In this document: in pieces, positions 49,087-61,814 of the stretch
How positions within the stretch are numbered: the first letter of the stretch is position 1
Layout of the letters: every line of letters starts with the position of its first letter
NCBI RefSeq assembly: GCF_964355755.1
Contig: NC_092676.1
Coordinates: 29,461,871-29,525,870, forward strand
Length of the DNA: 64,000 bases
Reading direction: 5' to 3'
From: Antedon mediterranea
Lineage: Eukaryota > Echinodermata > Crinoidea > Comatulida > Antedonidae
Made by a program: the position numbers and the translations under genes
Notes under the pieces: generated by a model
What the model was told of the DNA's origin: nothing
The model's database searches: none
What the model saw: only the letters and a program-made list of their open reading frames with translations

Positions 49087-51573
49087 TTATTCTGTGGAGT
49101 GAGGATTTCTCCAACCACCAAACTCTTTTTCTAATTGCATAGCAACTGCGATTGTTAAACGGTCTTGATTCCTGTTAGCTACAACCTGTATTCCCAGAGG
49201 TAAGCCGTCTGAGCTCAGACCTAAAGGAACCTGCGTCACGGGCAAGCCTAGCGCATTGAAAATGGCCGTATGCGAAAAGTTCATGGGTGTGAATAGTGGA
49301 GCGTTATGATACTGAGCTAGCTTAGGATGGGATGGATAGAACAACACACCATCATCTCCTAAAATATTACAAATTTCATCTTTTAATTTCTCACAAGATC
49401 TTGTGAGTTTAGCAGTTTGGTCTGGTGATAATTTATGTAAGTTTTCGAACAATGCTAGCAGTATGGCGGGAAGGGTGTGGTCCGACTTCCTAAATATTGA
49501 TTTAATTAGCTCAAGGAACGGCATGACTTTAGGTCCGTTACCGCTTAAAAGGGAATTGAATGATTCGTTGTCGGTGGTCACCATTTTGGCTGACCAAAGT
49601 CCAGTACTGTACTTGAACCGATGTGGCTTGATTCTACTCACTTCAACTCCATACTCACTTTCAAGGTAATTGATAACCTAAAAAAAAGAAAAACAAAATC
49701 AGATTTCTGTAAGTTATACTTTTTTACAATCGAATACTTTTTTTATGATTAACCTAACTGTACAAAAATGTTTAATTTAATATAAAATGATCATTAAAAT
49801 GATCATTACATTTTCTTGTGCTTGCTTCAGTTGAGGGTTAAGACGCGACACCAAATATTCTTCACCACCGTCCTCAATGCTAAAGAACCTTAATTTCTTA
49901 ATGTTTACAGACTTCCCCAAATCCAGATGCTTAATGTTCTCCTCTTCCGCCATAATCCGCAACAGCGGTTCCAGATCCTCTGCGTACCGACACATTGGAC
50001 CAGTTGCTAACAACTCTAATCGGTCGTCCTTCGCATTTGGAAACTGCCCAGCGCTGGATACAATCCCAGGAGAGGGTTTATGACCGAAGATTCCATTGAA
50101 GAAACATGGCATCCGAATACTGCCACCTATGTCGGAACCAACACCAATGATTGAGCCACCACCTCCGATGATTGCCCCTTCACCTCCTAATTATGCAATA
50201 ATGCAATGATTAGTAAAAACAAAAGAACTAGCACAAAATTAACAAACAAAATAAACAAACAATATTTTGTTTCACACAGATAGGTTTTACCCTTGCTTTA
50301 ACTTCTTATCATTCATAAGGACTATTTACCCCTTTTCTTTCAGATAGTAAGAGGTTTAGTAATATCCGTTCTTTGTCTGAAGAATTTACAGCTTATATTT
50401 TGGTTTGTTTTTATTGGCTTATTAATGGACTACTGTAATTTTTCTAGGATTCTAACAAGTTACTTGAAGCCTACCTGAGCTTCCTCAATCCTACCTGAGC
50501 TTCCTCCTACATTCCTCCGCAGGTCATACGGATTATTTGACCTTCCATAGATATGATTGGCTGATTCGTACCACATGCAAAGTTCTGAAGTGTTAGTAGA
50601 ACCAATCACAATGCACCCAGCTTTCTTTAGGTTAGCTACCACATCAGCGTCTTTATCACTGATGATGTCTTTACGCGACATCAACCCACTTGTGTTCGGA
50701 AGACCTAAAAAAAGAAACAAATATTGTGTGAATATATTTTGTCATTTTATGGAAAAGACATTTGGGAGCCATTGCAATTAACAAAGTTGAAGTGGCTGCT
50801 CCTAGTATGTTTTGCAAAATATATTAAACTCCATCATTAGGAATCGCTATCAGCATTGCTAGCAGTGGAACACAAATGGTACTAGCTCTGCCGCAGAAGT
50901 TGCCAGAAAATTGCCTCCATGACTTCAATTTTGCTAGAAATTTCAGTTATTATTTATTCATTTGTTTTTTCATTCACAATATACGTCATTACTTTATCTT
51001 ACCAATGCATGCAAATGCCTCCTTTACGGTCAATGGTACGCCAAGAAATGGGGTGCTGGCTTCAGAGTATTTGTCATCAAGAGTTGGCGAGTCCAGAATT
51101 TTATCAACTTTTCTAGCTTCTTCGAGAGCTTCCTCAAAACGATTTGCAACAACAGCGTTCAAAAATGGATTAACCAATTGAATCCTTTCAATGTAAGCTT
51201 CAATAACGCTCACACATTTTATCTGTTGTAAATTAAAACGAAAACTATTTAATCAAATTAAAATAAACGTCATTCAATAGGGGTGGATTCAGGATTTTAA
51301 ACATGAGAGTGTTAAAATGTAATTATAGTCTGTCAAAATATAAATATCAAAAGTAGTTCATAATTTTATTTTAGCTGCTTTCAATAATATCTTATTTCTT
51401 ACATTACGTGACCGGATTTGTTTTGCAATTTTTGAAGCACTTTGCAAGAGTATGTCATTGGTAACGGCTGGTATTTTGGCTTTTGGTCGCACTCCAATAA
51501 ACAGTAGTGATAACATGTGGCCGATAATTGCAGAAATGAATTTTATTATTGCCCAAAAACCCGAGGTTGCCAT
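49087..51573 (-). CDS. FAAH2: Fatty-acid amide hydrolase 2-like amidase
   Basis: Five exons on the minus strand (51573-51403, 51222-51003, 50704-50495, 50186-49810, 49677-49087) splice in matching phases to 1569 nt, 522 aa; human FAAH2 is 532 aa, so it is full length. The N-terminus has a hydrophobic anchor (about 5-30), as in membrane-bound FAAH2. The amidase-signature triad is visible: Lys124 in GVPLTVKEAF, Ser199 in VGGSSGGEGA and nucleophile Ser223 in GSDIGGSIRMP. The spacings K to S (75) and S to S (24) equal those I recall for human FAAH2 (K131, S206, S230). The enzyme hydrolyses fatty-acid primary amides and N-acylethanolamines such as oleamide and anandamide at membranes or lipid droplets. 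It is divergent to A20 and convergent with CEP97. Exon 3 has a duplicated donor (see the separate entry). Orthology to FAAH2 rather than another FAAH is likely, not proven. Confidence 0.93.
50470..50505 (-). promoter_or_regulatory. Duplicated 5' splice site at FAAH2-like exon 3
   Basis: The minus strand reads GAAGCTCAG/GTAGG twice, 20 bases apart (exon ends 50495 or 50475). Only the first keeps the frame into exon 4 (GGSSGGEGA). Use of the second adds 20 bases and shifts the frame ahead of the nucleophile serine. Confidence 0.8.
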
Positions 51574-53477
51574 CGTTTGTTCACAAACAGTTCTACTATG
51601 AAAAAACCTATGAATAAAAATAGTTTTTATTAGGATTTTAATATGTTATAGAAAGGACTTTGTGCTATCCAGGTTCATTAACCTCATTTTTTGGTATATA
51701 TTGTCAAGGCAACACCATTATAAGTGCATTTGATTACCCTAAAGACTGGGTACAAACTTATTAATAAATAACCTACAGTAACATTGCATAAAACATTAAC
51801 AATATGCCAATGTTTCTAAACAGTCATAATGTGACAGTTGTCCCATCGGCGGCGTACAAAGGAATACTAGCTACTAGGGGGACCTGGAATACACAAGAGT
51901 AAAGGTTTACCGTACTACAGTACTATCTATCTAGTATACTACTAGTACTAAATACTACTAACTACTTCTTTATATAGGAGGCTACTACTACAGTACTACT
52001 ACTACTAGAATAGCCTAGTAAGTCTAATTAATAAATAGTCTATGCGGCGCTACCACGGTATTATAACAACTTAAACACCACTAACAAAATATCCGATTGT
52101 CTGAAATAGATAAAAATACAAATAAAATAGTAAACACTTTTTTAATTGATGTAATCATGTAATTCTTGTCGCGCGCCCTCAATTCTCTTTCAAAGAAAAA
52201 ACGCCTCTTCAACGCCACAGGATTGTACTATTTTTTTAGGGCTAAAATATTAAATTTAAAATCTTTTTAAAGGTTTTATAATTAGTAAATACACAATCTA
52301 AAAATGAAAATAAAACATTACTTTTGAAATAAGAATTATTGATTGAGATTTTATTTACATAATAGTAAAGTTTAGACTTCTGCATTTAGTCACGATTCGT
52401 CCATTATAACGGGGATTTCCCTTACAAATAATTATTTATAAAGACTTTGGAAATTTTGTCAATCTAAAATTAGGGTTTTCAAGCGTCATTTGAAATAACT
52501 GTAGTCAAAGAAGGATGTGATTCGATTTTACCTATAATATAAAATTGCTGAATATACAGTATATTATTTGTGTAAGTTTATTATTGTGTTATTTTTTGTA
52601 ACCATTTTTTAGTCGATTAGCTAGCTAGGCCCAAAATCTTGGCAACGACACAAAATAGTCTTTGTTGACTACACAGTATCGAAGCCTTTTTTGTATGTCA
52701 CGTCACGAATATAAATGGTGGATGTGGCAGTTTGAACAGGCGGAAGTATTTGCATATTAAATGTACTTTGACCTCAGGAAAGTTTCAGATCCTTCCTGAT
52801 CATGAGTCAATCATTACACAAGTTACTTTATATTTACATTCCATTAACACAATTTAGTTTACACAACCATATTTCACATAATAGTACTCTGAGATGGAAA
52901 ATAAACAGATATTATTTATTTTACAGATCATTTTTTTTGGAAATTAGTACTGCGTTATTTTTAGCAGTATCGAGCCAAATGAAAGAATAAATACAACTCT
53001 ATCCTTCAAATTCCTACCACAGTATGAAATATTATTACCTAATACTAATGGTTACAGCATTTTATGTAACATTACTAATTACCAGTAAAATCTAGATATA
53101 TTTTATTTAATAAATTGTAAAAATATTAGACTGAACTCCGTCTCCAGGCCAGATTGAAAGTAGTGCTAGACTGAAACATAATGCTTGATAATTTTATAAT
53201 TTTAAAATAATTTTATTCATATTTGTATATTTTTTATAATTATACTGACATAGCACAGTGCATCAAATTGTCAAAACAAAAGTAAGCCATCCAAATGCCT
53301 AATACTGGACATTTTGTAATAATATAATTATTGTAATCATCTTATTCATTCATTACATTTTACAGTTTATATTCTCAGCCCACCGTTGTTAGGCAGCCAG
53401 GTAAGACAATAAAACCTGTAGATGATCTTGATGTGCAGTTGTTTTATTTTTTATTACAGATTTGAGAAAATTCCAAG
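51574..53477. other. Divergent intergenic region between FAAH2-like and A20
   Basis: About 1.9 kb separates the two start codons. It contains a perfect kappaB site (52411-52421) and an acceptor TTTTATTACAG at about 53460 just before the A20 start codon, implying a non-coding A20 first exon within this stretch. Short CTACTAGTACTA-type low complexity lies at 51910-52020. The frame at 52802-52990 has no recognisable domain. No other feature is evident. Confidence 0.6.
52411..52421 (+). promoter_or_regulatory. Perfect NF-kappaB (Rel) site upstream of A20
   Basis: GGGGATTTCCC matches the GGGRNNYYCC consensus exactly, 1057 bases upstream of the A20 ATG. Vertebrate A20 is a classical NF-kappaB target. 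A second consensus match, GGGAATTTCCC, sits at 21985-21995 in a CEP97 intron, so chance occurrence is possible. Confidence 0.5.
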
Positions 53478-56400
53478 ATGGCTCCAAATGAAAATGGTAA
53501 GCAACGTCACGGCAGTCTCGCATCAGGTTTGCCACAACGCATAGCGGACAGTGATCCGGCCGTCAAAGAAAAGATCCGGCAGAAGGTAAAGAGCGATATT
53601 TTTGTGAATCCAGAACCGCTGAAGCCAATGTTGTTCTTCAACATGTCCATTTTTTCTTTCTTGCTACCTGAGCATTGGGGGTTTCAGCCAGCAGACTTTA
53701 TGAACAGCCTCTATATGAGTCTTTTAGATCTCAACATAATGAAGGCGTTTGAGACCAAGGGAATCATCAATTGGAACAACACTTTCACAAAACTCTATCC
53801 TTTGAAAACTACAGGTTTGTGCTTTTCACTTAAATAATTACAACGCTAAAAAAGAAGTCATGAAAAACAAAAAAAATGAAGATAAAATTGGAAAATACAG
53901 TCAACTGGCCATTTGTTACTTTTTATGAAATTTATTGAAGATAGGTGTGTGGGATAACACTCAAGCACAGGATTACATTCTTGAAATTATATAATTTGAA
54001 TCCTATTCCTGGTTTGTTTAAATTTGTTTTGTAATTTTACTGTTGTGTACTGGGCCCTCTGGGAGAAAAGTTTTTTTACTTTTACTGAAGAGGTCACCCA
54101 GTATAAAGAACAAATAAATAAATAATTATTAATAGAAGTGCAAAAAGAAAATTCACTCATAAACTCTTTCAGTTAGTGATATTGTTTAAAAGCAAATTTC
54201 TTGTTTAACCATCATTTTGTTATATCATATTTGAAGGTGATGGTAACTGCTTGTTGCATGCCATCTCCCTCTTCCTGTGGGGAATTGAGGATCTTGATCT
54301 ACAGATGCGTAGAGTACTCTATCAAGATCTATTCAAGGACAACGGAGTTAAGAAGTATAAACAAAGATGGCAACTTAGAAGAACAGCGTTTGATGAAACA
54401 TTACCCTCTGGTGGCTTGCGTTACGACACGATGGTTAGTTGTATGGTCATATTCAGTGGCGTCATGGCTACCATCTGCTAGTAGAACAATATATTACCTT
54501 TACCTGCTTTATTTATAACAACCCTTGTGTGTCATACAGTAAAGCTCTGTCTAACAGTATCAGACTGTGATGTGTCCAAATAGGGGAGTGATATATCATC
54601 ATGTTTTATGTCATGACTCATATATTAACTTTATTTATAACAAAACCTGTGTGTCATACAGTAAAGCTCTGTCTAACAGTATCAGACTGTGATGTGTCCA
54701 AATAGGAGAGTGATATATCATCATGTTTTATGTCATATATTTACTTTATTTATAACAAAACTTGTGTGTCATGCAGTAAAGCTCTGTCTAACAGTATCAG
54801 ACTGTGATGTGTCCAAATATGGGAGTGATATATCATCATGTTTTATGTCATGACTCATATATTAACTTTATTTATAACAACCCTTGTGTGTCATACAGTA
54901 AAGCTCTGTCTAACAGTATCAGACTGTGATGTGTCCAAATATGGTAGTGATATGACATCATGACAGAGCTTTAGACATGAATAAAATTGCACAAAACCAA
55001 AGCAGAGCAAAGTGTATTATTTTTATAATACTTTACCATAGAAACACACCTTGTACATTTATCAATTTTACAAGTAAATTTTAATACCAAATTTCAATAT
55101 AATTTAATTGTTGAATCCTATTTTTTTATGAATCTAGAACTGGGATGATGAATGGAAGTTAGTCATTCGTAATTCATCCCCAGAACCAAATCCAGAGGGC
55201 CAACATATGTTACCGTTTCACTCTCTGGAAGAAATCCACATATTTATTATGGCAAATATTCTGAGAAGACCGATTATTGTTCTGGCTGACACAATGTTTC
55301 GGGATCACAGAGGGCAGTCTCTCCAGCCACAGAACGTTACAGGAATATACCTACCAGTACTTTCAAAAAGCAAAGATTGTTGTACTTTACCAATTATTCT
55401 AGGTTACCATGGAAACCACTTTGTACCGTTAGTGGGTAAAAAACTTCTACCAGATGAACATTTAGAAATGGCTTTACCGCTTTGTACTAAAGATATTGAA
55501 GCCTTTCCGGTACACTTTCTGCTTCCGGACGAAGAAGCAACAAAGTTTAGTCTGTTGGAATCATATTTGAGTCAGAAAGCACTACCACAATCTGGGATTG
55601 CTGACACAATGGTCGGTATACAAGTAACCATACTCGGTGATAAACAGTTTAATGAATCTGTTAATATTATGGAAACGTACTTCAGGTTAGCAGAAAAGAA
55701 TTACCGAACAGGATCGATGTTCACTCCGCAAAAAAAAGTAGAAACAAGAACTGAATCTGGAAAAGCAGGTGTCAAGATCTGTTGTATGTGTAATAAGAGT
55801 CCAGCTGACGGTGAAAATGATGTGTGCAAAGAGTGCTTAGTGACCACTTGTACGAGTTTTCATCCTTCTGCCTCAGCTCCGCCAGTGAGTATGCCAATTG
55901 ATAGATTCAATGATATGACATTGGAAGAAAATGGAGGAAAGGATCCTCATGAATCAGTATATAGAGGACAACCTCTACTACCATCAGCATCAAATTTTGA
56001 CAACAATGCTCAACAATGCTACTCCATTTGCGTTGACAAGCCTTGCAAAACTCCTGGATGCCAATTTTACTGTTCATCTAAGCTACCTGGTGATTACTGT
56101 CACACATGTGGCTTCAACGCACCAATGGGACAGCAGCATAACCCAATGGGACAGCAGCATAGCCCAATGGGACAACAGCATAGCTCAATTGAGAAATGCA
56201 GAACAACTGGTTGTTCTAATCTAGCTAATTTTGACCGACAAGGTCTTTGTGATCTCTGCTCTGAAACACAGCAATATAAGAAGCCAAGTCGTCCACAAGT
56301 AGTTGGATATGATCTACCTTCTCCGCCACTACCTACAGCCTCTGGATTCCCATCTTCATACAAAGAAAGGTCAAATGCTCCAATTGACCCAAGCGGTTTA

Positions 56401-58266
56401 GATAGCTTGCAGATCTTACAATCATCTACCGGAACTAAGAAGTGCCTTGAAAGAACTTGCAAGCTAACCGGTCAGGAAGCCTTTCAGGGTTTCTGCCAGA
56501 GATGCTATCATAAAAATGTCGATATAAAGAAACGTGTTGAGAGTGTTCCACAACAGAGGATACTAACTAGTACTCTGAAGCAAGGTTCGATGGTACCAAT
56601 GTACTCGGCGGTTAGCAGCGTGGAAGTGTGCAGAACAAAGAATTGTAACTTGTTTGGTACCAAAGAGCAAAATGGTTATTGCACCAAGTGTTTGGGAGAC
56701 GTGTTGATGAAAGAAAGTAATAAATGTAAAAACCACTGGTGTGGTGGACAAACCTTTCACGACGGCTACTGCAAAGAATGCTTTGAGCATACTCCTAGAC
56801 TAGGGGGAGAAAACCTGTCTTCAAACGTCACCTGTGGTCAGGCAATTTCTTTACCAAATCTTTGCATAACTAATGGATGCCAAGGTGTCATCGTAACACT
56901 AGGTGATGGAAAACATTGTCACGGTTGTCACAAAGAAAAAAATGACACTGTTCAACCAATGATGAAGTGCGTCTATCCAAAATGTAATGAAATGACGCCC
57001 AGAGATCAACCAATATGTATAAATTGTCAGGACATCTTAGATGCTAACAAGCCAAAAGATGTCGTTGCTACAGAAACACCAGCGCCCACTACAGCCTTAA
57101 AACTGGCATGCAGTATTTGTCGTAATAGCTTTGCAGGAAGTGATGGCATTTGCAACATATGTAGACCTTATAGTAAGTTATTATTTTTACTAAAATTCAA
57201 AATTATGTTTTGTTTTCCTTATTTTTGTAATTCACGAAAATGGAGGTAACTGACAATTACCAGTTGCGCAATGTAATATATGTATACTGAAGAAGAAGAA
57301 CAAAAAAAAAAAGGACTTCAAAAGAGTCTTTCTATGTACAGCATTATTTAGATACAGTGTTTTGAATTACTAAGCTCTAAATATTATATTTGTTTATAGA
57401 AAAGAATGGTGGAAATGCCACTAATGAAGGTACTCGTTGCAAGAGTCCAGGTATGTTATGGATTGTTGGCTAAACTCTTCTAAGTTTACAGGACCTATTT
57501 TAACAATGTTCACAATTAGAAAGCTACATCTGACACTATATTATTTTTTACCATTTATGTTAGACAGGTATAAAAGACTGCTTAATGATATATATAACAC
57601 TAAATACATTGTTTATTGTCATGACCCCTCACTTCACATGTCTTTCCTAATATGCTTTATAAAGTGTGGCATACACATTAATGTTACCAACACTTAATAG
57701 TAGACATATATTGATTATAAAAATGATAATGTGCTGTTTTCATAACACTTAATTAGACTTTAGACACTAAAGTAAGATAAAGATTGAATACACTGTACGT
57801 ATATGTTTATTAATTTTATAACTGTATATATATATAATGTCTTGTAGGATGTGATATGTTTGGGACGGCAGAGCATGATTGGTTATGTTCCAAATGCTAC
57901 TCTAATAAACCAGCAAAACGTGAAAGCCACTCAGCTCCAATCAAATCTTGCATGACAAAAGACGAACCGTATAATCCGAGAAAATGCGTTAATGGCTGCG
58001 GAGGATGGGCCAACGTTCAAGTTCTCAACGGCTTGTGTAATGATTGTTATCAGTTGTACAAGACTGATAGACCAGGTAAAGGCTCACAGACGCCCGGGAA
58101 GGTCTCGCAGTCCGCAAGAATAGTAAACGATCCGCAAGGATATCAAGCTGAACCAAGGAATCGCAATCGTACGGACGGAAAATGCTTCAACCCAAAATGC
58201 ACGAATCGTGGAAATCCCAAGTCACATGGCTTCTGTAATTCTTGCTCAAAAAAGTTAGAAGTGTGA
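53478..58266 (+). CDS. TNFAIP3: A20 / TNFAIP3 orthologue: OTU deubiquitinase with ~12 A20-type zinc fingers
   Basis: Five exons (53478-53814, 54237-54433, 55138-57172, 57400-57450, 57848-58266) join in frame to 3039 nt, 1012 aa. The OTU domain spans about 30-370: catalytic Cys117 in GDGNCLLHA and His272 in YHGNHFVPL, 155 residues apart (153 in human). Very close matches to human A20 include NWDDEW and SLEEIHIF with NILRRPIIV. Twelve Cys4 fingers follow, near residues 391, 480, 531, 613, 675, 708, 753, 788, 835, 870, 918 and 984. Most have the A20 pattern C-x4-C-x11-C-x2-C, for example CRTKNCNLFGTKEQNGYC; fingers 1 and 9 begin CxxC. Human A20 (790 aa) has seven. A20 edits ubiquitin chains on NF-kappaB pathway proteins such as RIPK1 and limits inflammation. 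Start: ATG after an acceptor at about 53460. Orthology is firm; activity is inferred from retained catalytic residues. Confidence 0.95.
53815..55137 (+). other. A20 introns 1 and 2
   Basis: Intron 1 (53815-54236) holds a retrotransposon-like 3' tail at about 54030-54130 (GTACTGGGCCCTCTGGGAGA through CACCCAGTATAAAGAA and AAATA repeats). Intron 2 (54434-55137) holds about four ~120-bp tandem units (54505-54965), each with the start of the AGCTCTGTCTACAC-type MITE (AAAGCTCTGTCTAACAGTAT). Confidence 0.7.
54505..54965 (+). repeat. ~120-bp tandem repeat containing a MITE end, ~4 units
   Basis: Units share TTTATAACAAAACTTGTGTG, TCATACAGTAAAGCTCTGTC and TAACAGTATCAGACTGTGAT with GTGTCCAAATA. A MITE fragment seems to have been caught in a tandem amplification. 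Confidence 0.85.
56118..56186 (+). repeat. 21-bp coding repeat in A20
   Basis: Three copies of CCAATGGGACAGCAGCATA-type units encode PMGQQHN, PMGQQHS and PMGQQHS between fingers 2 and 3. Confidence 0.9.
57173..57847 (+). CDS. TNFAIP3: A20 exon 4 (51 nt) between introns 3 and 4
   Basis: The coding part is 57400-57450 only. It is joined to exon 3 by a split Lys codon and to exon 5 by a split Gly codon, completing finger 10 as TRCKSPG with CDMFGTAEHDWLCSKC. Acceptor TTTGTTTATAG and donor CCAG/GTATGT both look good. The rest of this span is intron with nothing identifiable. Confidence 0.85.
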
Positions 58267-58626
58267 AAGAGGCTGCAAGTTGATGTGCACTGAACCATGA
58301 AGTCAGAAGGTGTAGGATTCCTCCTCAGAAGACACGGCCGGTTGGAATCCCTGTGGATGATATAATCCAACTGATAGTGGGTACTGTATGTATGTTGATA
58401 GCATCAGCTGAATCAAGCATCAGATGAATCAAGCAAATGTACTGTTGAGAGTATGGATGACTATCATAATATACATGTTCTTAAGTTTATCATTAATGAA
58501 AAATAATGATAACAAATTACTTAATCATATGATAAGATGCACAATTCAGTACAAGATTTCTACCTTTTCTACTAATATAAAAGATGTAGGCATGGTATCC
58601 CCCAAAAAACATGATAAATGAAGATT

Positions 58627-58632
58627 AATAAA
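58627..58632 (+). terminator. Candidate A20 polyA signal
   Basis: AATAAA about 360 bases past the A20 stop codon. Confidence 0.5.
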
Positions 58633-58871
58633 ATCACACTTCGAATATGTTAATCTCTTTAAAAAAATGGAAAAAAAATGTTTTCACCCATAAAGATAAA
58701 TAATCAAAAACCCATTGGCTGGCTGCTAATTTGGTTTAAATTACAGTTTTCATGTAAATAATTTTTTTTTTAAATCCAATTCATTTAAGTGAATAACTAG
58801 TATGTGATAATTAAACGGCACATTTAAAAGAAAATTTAAATTTTTCTTTTGGAGAACAATACATATTTAAA

Positions 58872-59457
58872 TTTTACCACTGCTCCTCCTGTATGTTCCT
58901 CCTGTTGTAATAGCTCCCTCCTCTTCTGATTTTAACTTTTACCACTGCTCCTCCTGTATGTACCTCCTGTTGTAATAGCTCCCTCCTCTTCTGATTTTAA
59001 CTTTTACCACTGCTCCTCCTGTATGTTCCTCCTGTTGTAATAGCTCCCTCCTCTTCTGATTTTAACTTTTACCACTGCTCTTCCTGTATGTTCCTCCTGT
59101 TGTAATAGCTCCCTCCTCTTCTGATTTTAACTTTTACCACTGCTCTTCCTGTATGTTCCTCCTGTTGTAATAGCTCCCTCCTCTTCTGATTTTAACTTTT
59201 ACCACTGCTCCTCCTGTATGTACCTCCTGTTGTAATAGCTCCCTCCTCTTCTGATTTTAACTTTTACCACTGCTCCTCCTGTATGTACCTCCTGTTGTAA
59301 TAGCTCCCTCCTCTTCTGATTTTAACTTTTACCACTGCTCCTCCTGTATGTACCTCCTGTTGTAATAGCTCCCTCCTCTTCTGATTTTAACTTTTACCAC
59401 TGCTCCTCCTGTATGTACCTCCTGTTGTAATAGCTCCCTCCTCTTCTGATTTTAACT
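58872..59457 (+). repeat. 65-bp minisatellite, 9 units
   Basis: Unit CTTTTACCACTGCTCCTCCT, GTATGTTCCTCCTGTTGTAA, TAGCTCCCTCCTCTTCTGAT, TTTAA. Units differ only at two sites (CTCCTCC/CTCTTCC and GTATGTT/GTATGTA). Confidence 0.97.
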
Positions 59458-59883
59458 GAGCTTTGTTGATTGTTTGGTTTGATGTGTTTTTATTGTAATT
59501 TCATAACAGTCTACATTAAACTTTTGTTTTGTAATATAGGTATGCCTATATCTTTGTTTACTTAGTGCAATGAATCACTCAGAATTATGTTATTATTATT
59601 GTATATCATTTATTTCATTTTCATTTCATATTTGTAGAAGGCACCCCAGTGAGTCTAATATCCAATTTTGACATTTCGGTAAATTATAAGTATGCTAACA
59701 ATAATTTAAACATGTTTTGCGTAATTTGTGTATACTTTTAGTTTATAATAAGTTTCTTCGTATGCATCTTATTGTTGTTTGTGTATTTCAAATCTCATCA
59801 TAGTCTCAAGAACATAACACAATAGAAAAATTTACGAAATAAACAAGATATTTAGACTTCAAATAAAGTTAAGTGTAGAGGTC

Positions 59884-60066
59884 TAAAGCTTGGTTCCCAC
59901 TAGAAAGTAACGCAAAGACGTAAACGCAACGCAAGCGTTTTAACCAATGACAAGCGAAGTTATAGACAGTTAGCAATCACAAGCGAATAAGCCATCGCTT
60001 GTGATTGGTCAATACACTTACGTTGCGTTATGTCCTTGCGTTGCGTCGCTAGTGGGAACCACGCCT
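59884..60066. mobile_element. Harbinger-like MITE copy (GGTTCCCACTAG family)
   Basis: AAAGCTTGGTTCCCACTAG and CTAGTGGGAACCACGCCTTT ends. The centre has the CAATCACAAGCGAA / CGCTTGTGATTGG inverted repeat and the GACAGTTAGC segment that matches, inverted, the cluster at 62.2 kb. Confidence 0.85.
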
Positions 60067-61814
60067 TTGAGGTCTACAAAAATCGAAAACTCAATTTAAA
60101 ATAGTTTAATACCAGTGATACTGTAGTATGATTTATTACTATTATTATTGTATTATTGTCTATTATATATTAAACACATTTAAATGTATTGTAATACAAT
60201 TTAGGAGGCGTACTACTAATTAAAAATTAATATTATCATTAAGGTCCGTGATATGATACGACATTTGATATAAGATTTTGTTTTATAAGATTAATAATAA
60301 AGATACAGTGGTCAACATTGCCATTCGATCAACTAAATGATGGTACATGTTTCATACACATTAGGGTACATATTTTATTCAAAAAGATATAACAATTTTT
60401 CTTTGGAATGCTGATAATATGATAATACGTTGGAAAAACGCAAATTATTAGTTTTGAATATCGGTAAAAATTACCTTTTTGAATGATTATATTTTATAAA
60501 ACGAAAATGATCTGTTTAAATTGATATTTTTTTAATTACCTTTATTACTTATTCTGTCATTTACTATAGGTGTTTTGACTATATTGTACTATTTTTAAGT
60601 GTTATTTGAATTTATTTAAATGACCTTATTTAAATACGCAGGCTTCCTTTGGTAAGCTGTCTGTTAGAATCAGTGTTAGACATGCTGTGGTCTAATTGCA
60701 CACGCTATTGATAAAATATGCCATGTACGCAATGTATGTAATTTTGCAAGCATAAAAGACACATTTACTTGGAATAATGCGCTTCAGAATCCCAAAGACC
60801 ATGTATTGGTGAGTTTATTCATTTGTAGACTTTATAATAATTATTGAAACATTTGATTTTCTTTAATGTTCATATCGAATGAATTAAAACACGAATTACG
60901 TTGTATAGGTCTGATTAGTAGATACACTTCTATGTTCAATAATGGGTAACAGACGTTATTGTTGTTCGGTTATAAAATTAAGTTTTATTTTATTCTAGTA
61001 TTTAGCACGATTGCAAGTCTGACTACAAACAAACTTTGATTGAACTATTATTATTAGTATTACTAAGAAGATATATTTTTTAAACGACAATATAGGCCTA
61101 AATGCTAATTTTTGTTTACGTTCGTTTATAAATTGTTATTGCTGATCATTACTGGTTACGCAAATGTTGTTGCATAATAAGAAATGGTATTGAGCAACCC
61201 AATTTAGTGTCATCATACGTTTCCGAAACTATTGTTTTAGTTGCATAGTATTAAGTAGGTGTAAATGGGCTCTTAATACAAAATATAATTTAAACTAACT
61301 ACCAGTACGTAGGACGCCTACTATTTAATAATCTTTTTTTAAAAAACGTTATCGGCAGAATTTATCGTAAAAATTGCACCGTAATAAATTACGTGAAGTG
61401 TTTAATTCAATATTTTAGTTTCAATTTATCGTTGTGTTATTATTGTCCATCAAACGATGTGTTCTAACAATACCAATTGATCCTAATTCAAAATAATTTC
61501 ACCAAATGTTTCGTAAAATATACACTACCGTATAACGGGTTATTAATAATTAAATAATTTACGAAAACGAAATGAAATATATTAACGGAATTAGGCTCTA
61601 CTAAACGACACTTTTTAAAACAAATTTTCTAAAATCGTAAATCATTCCGGCCCGTGTTCATCCATTTTAGGGTGAAGCACACAAGTTATTCTGTCACATT
61701 CTTGTCCAGGCTGCTGTGTTAATAGGCCTATTTGGTGATTTCATCAATCATTTTAAATCATTTTGATAGCAACGAATTATTAATTATTTAGTTCCACACA
61801 AAATAGCCCCTGAC

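Noticed and set aside
60781-60815. Possible exon ending CATGTATTG/GTGAGT
   Set aside because: A single donor-like site with no supporting frame or acceptor is not enough.
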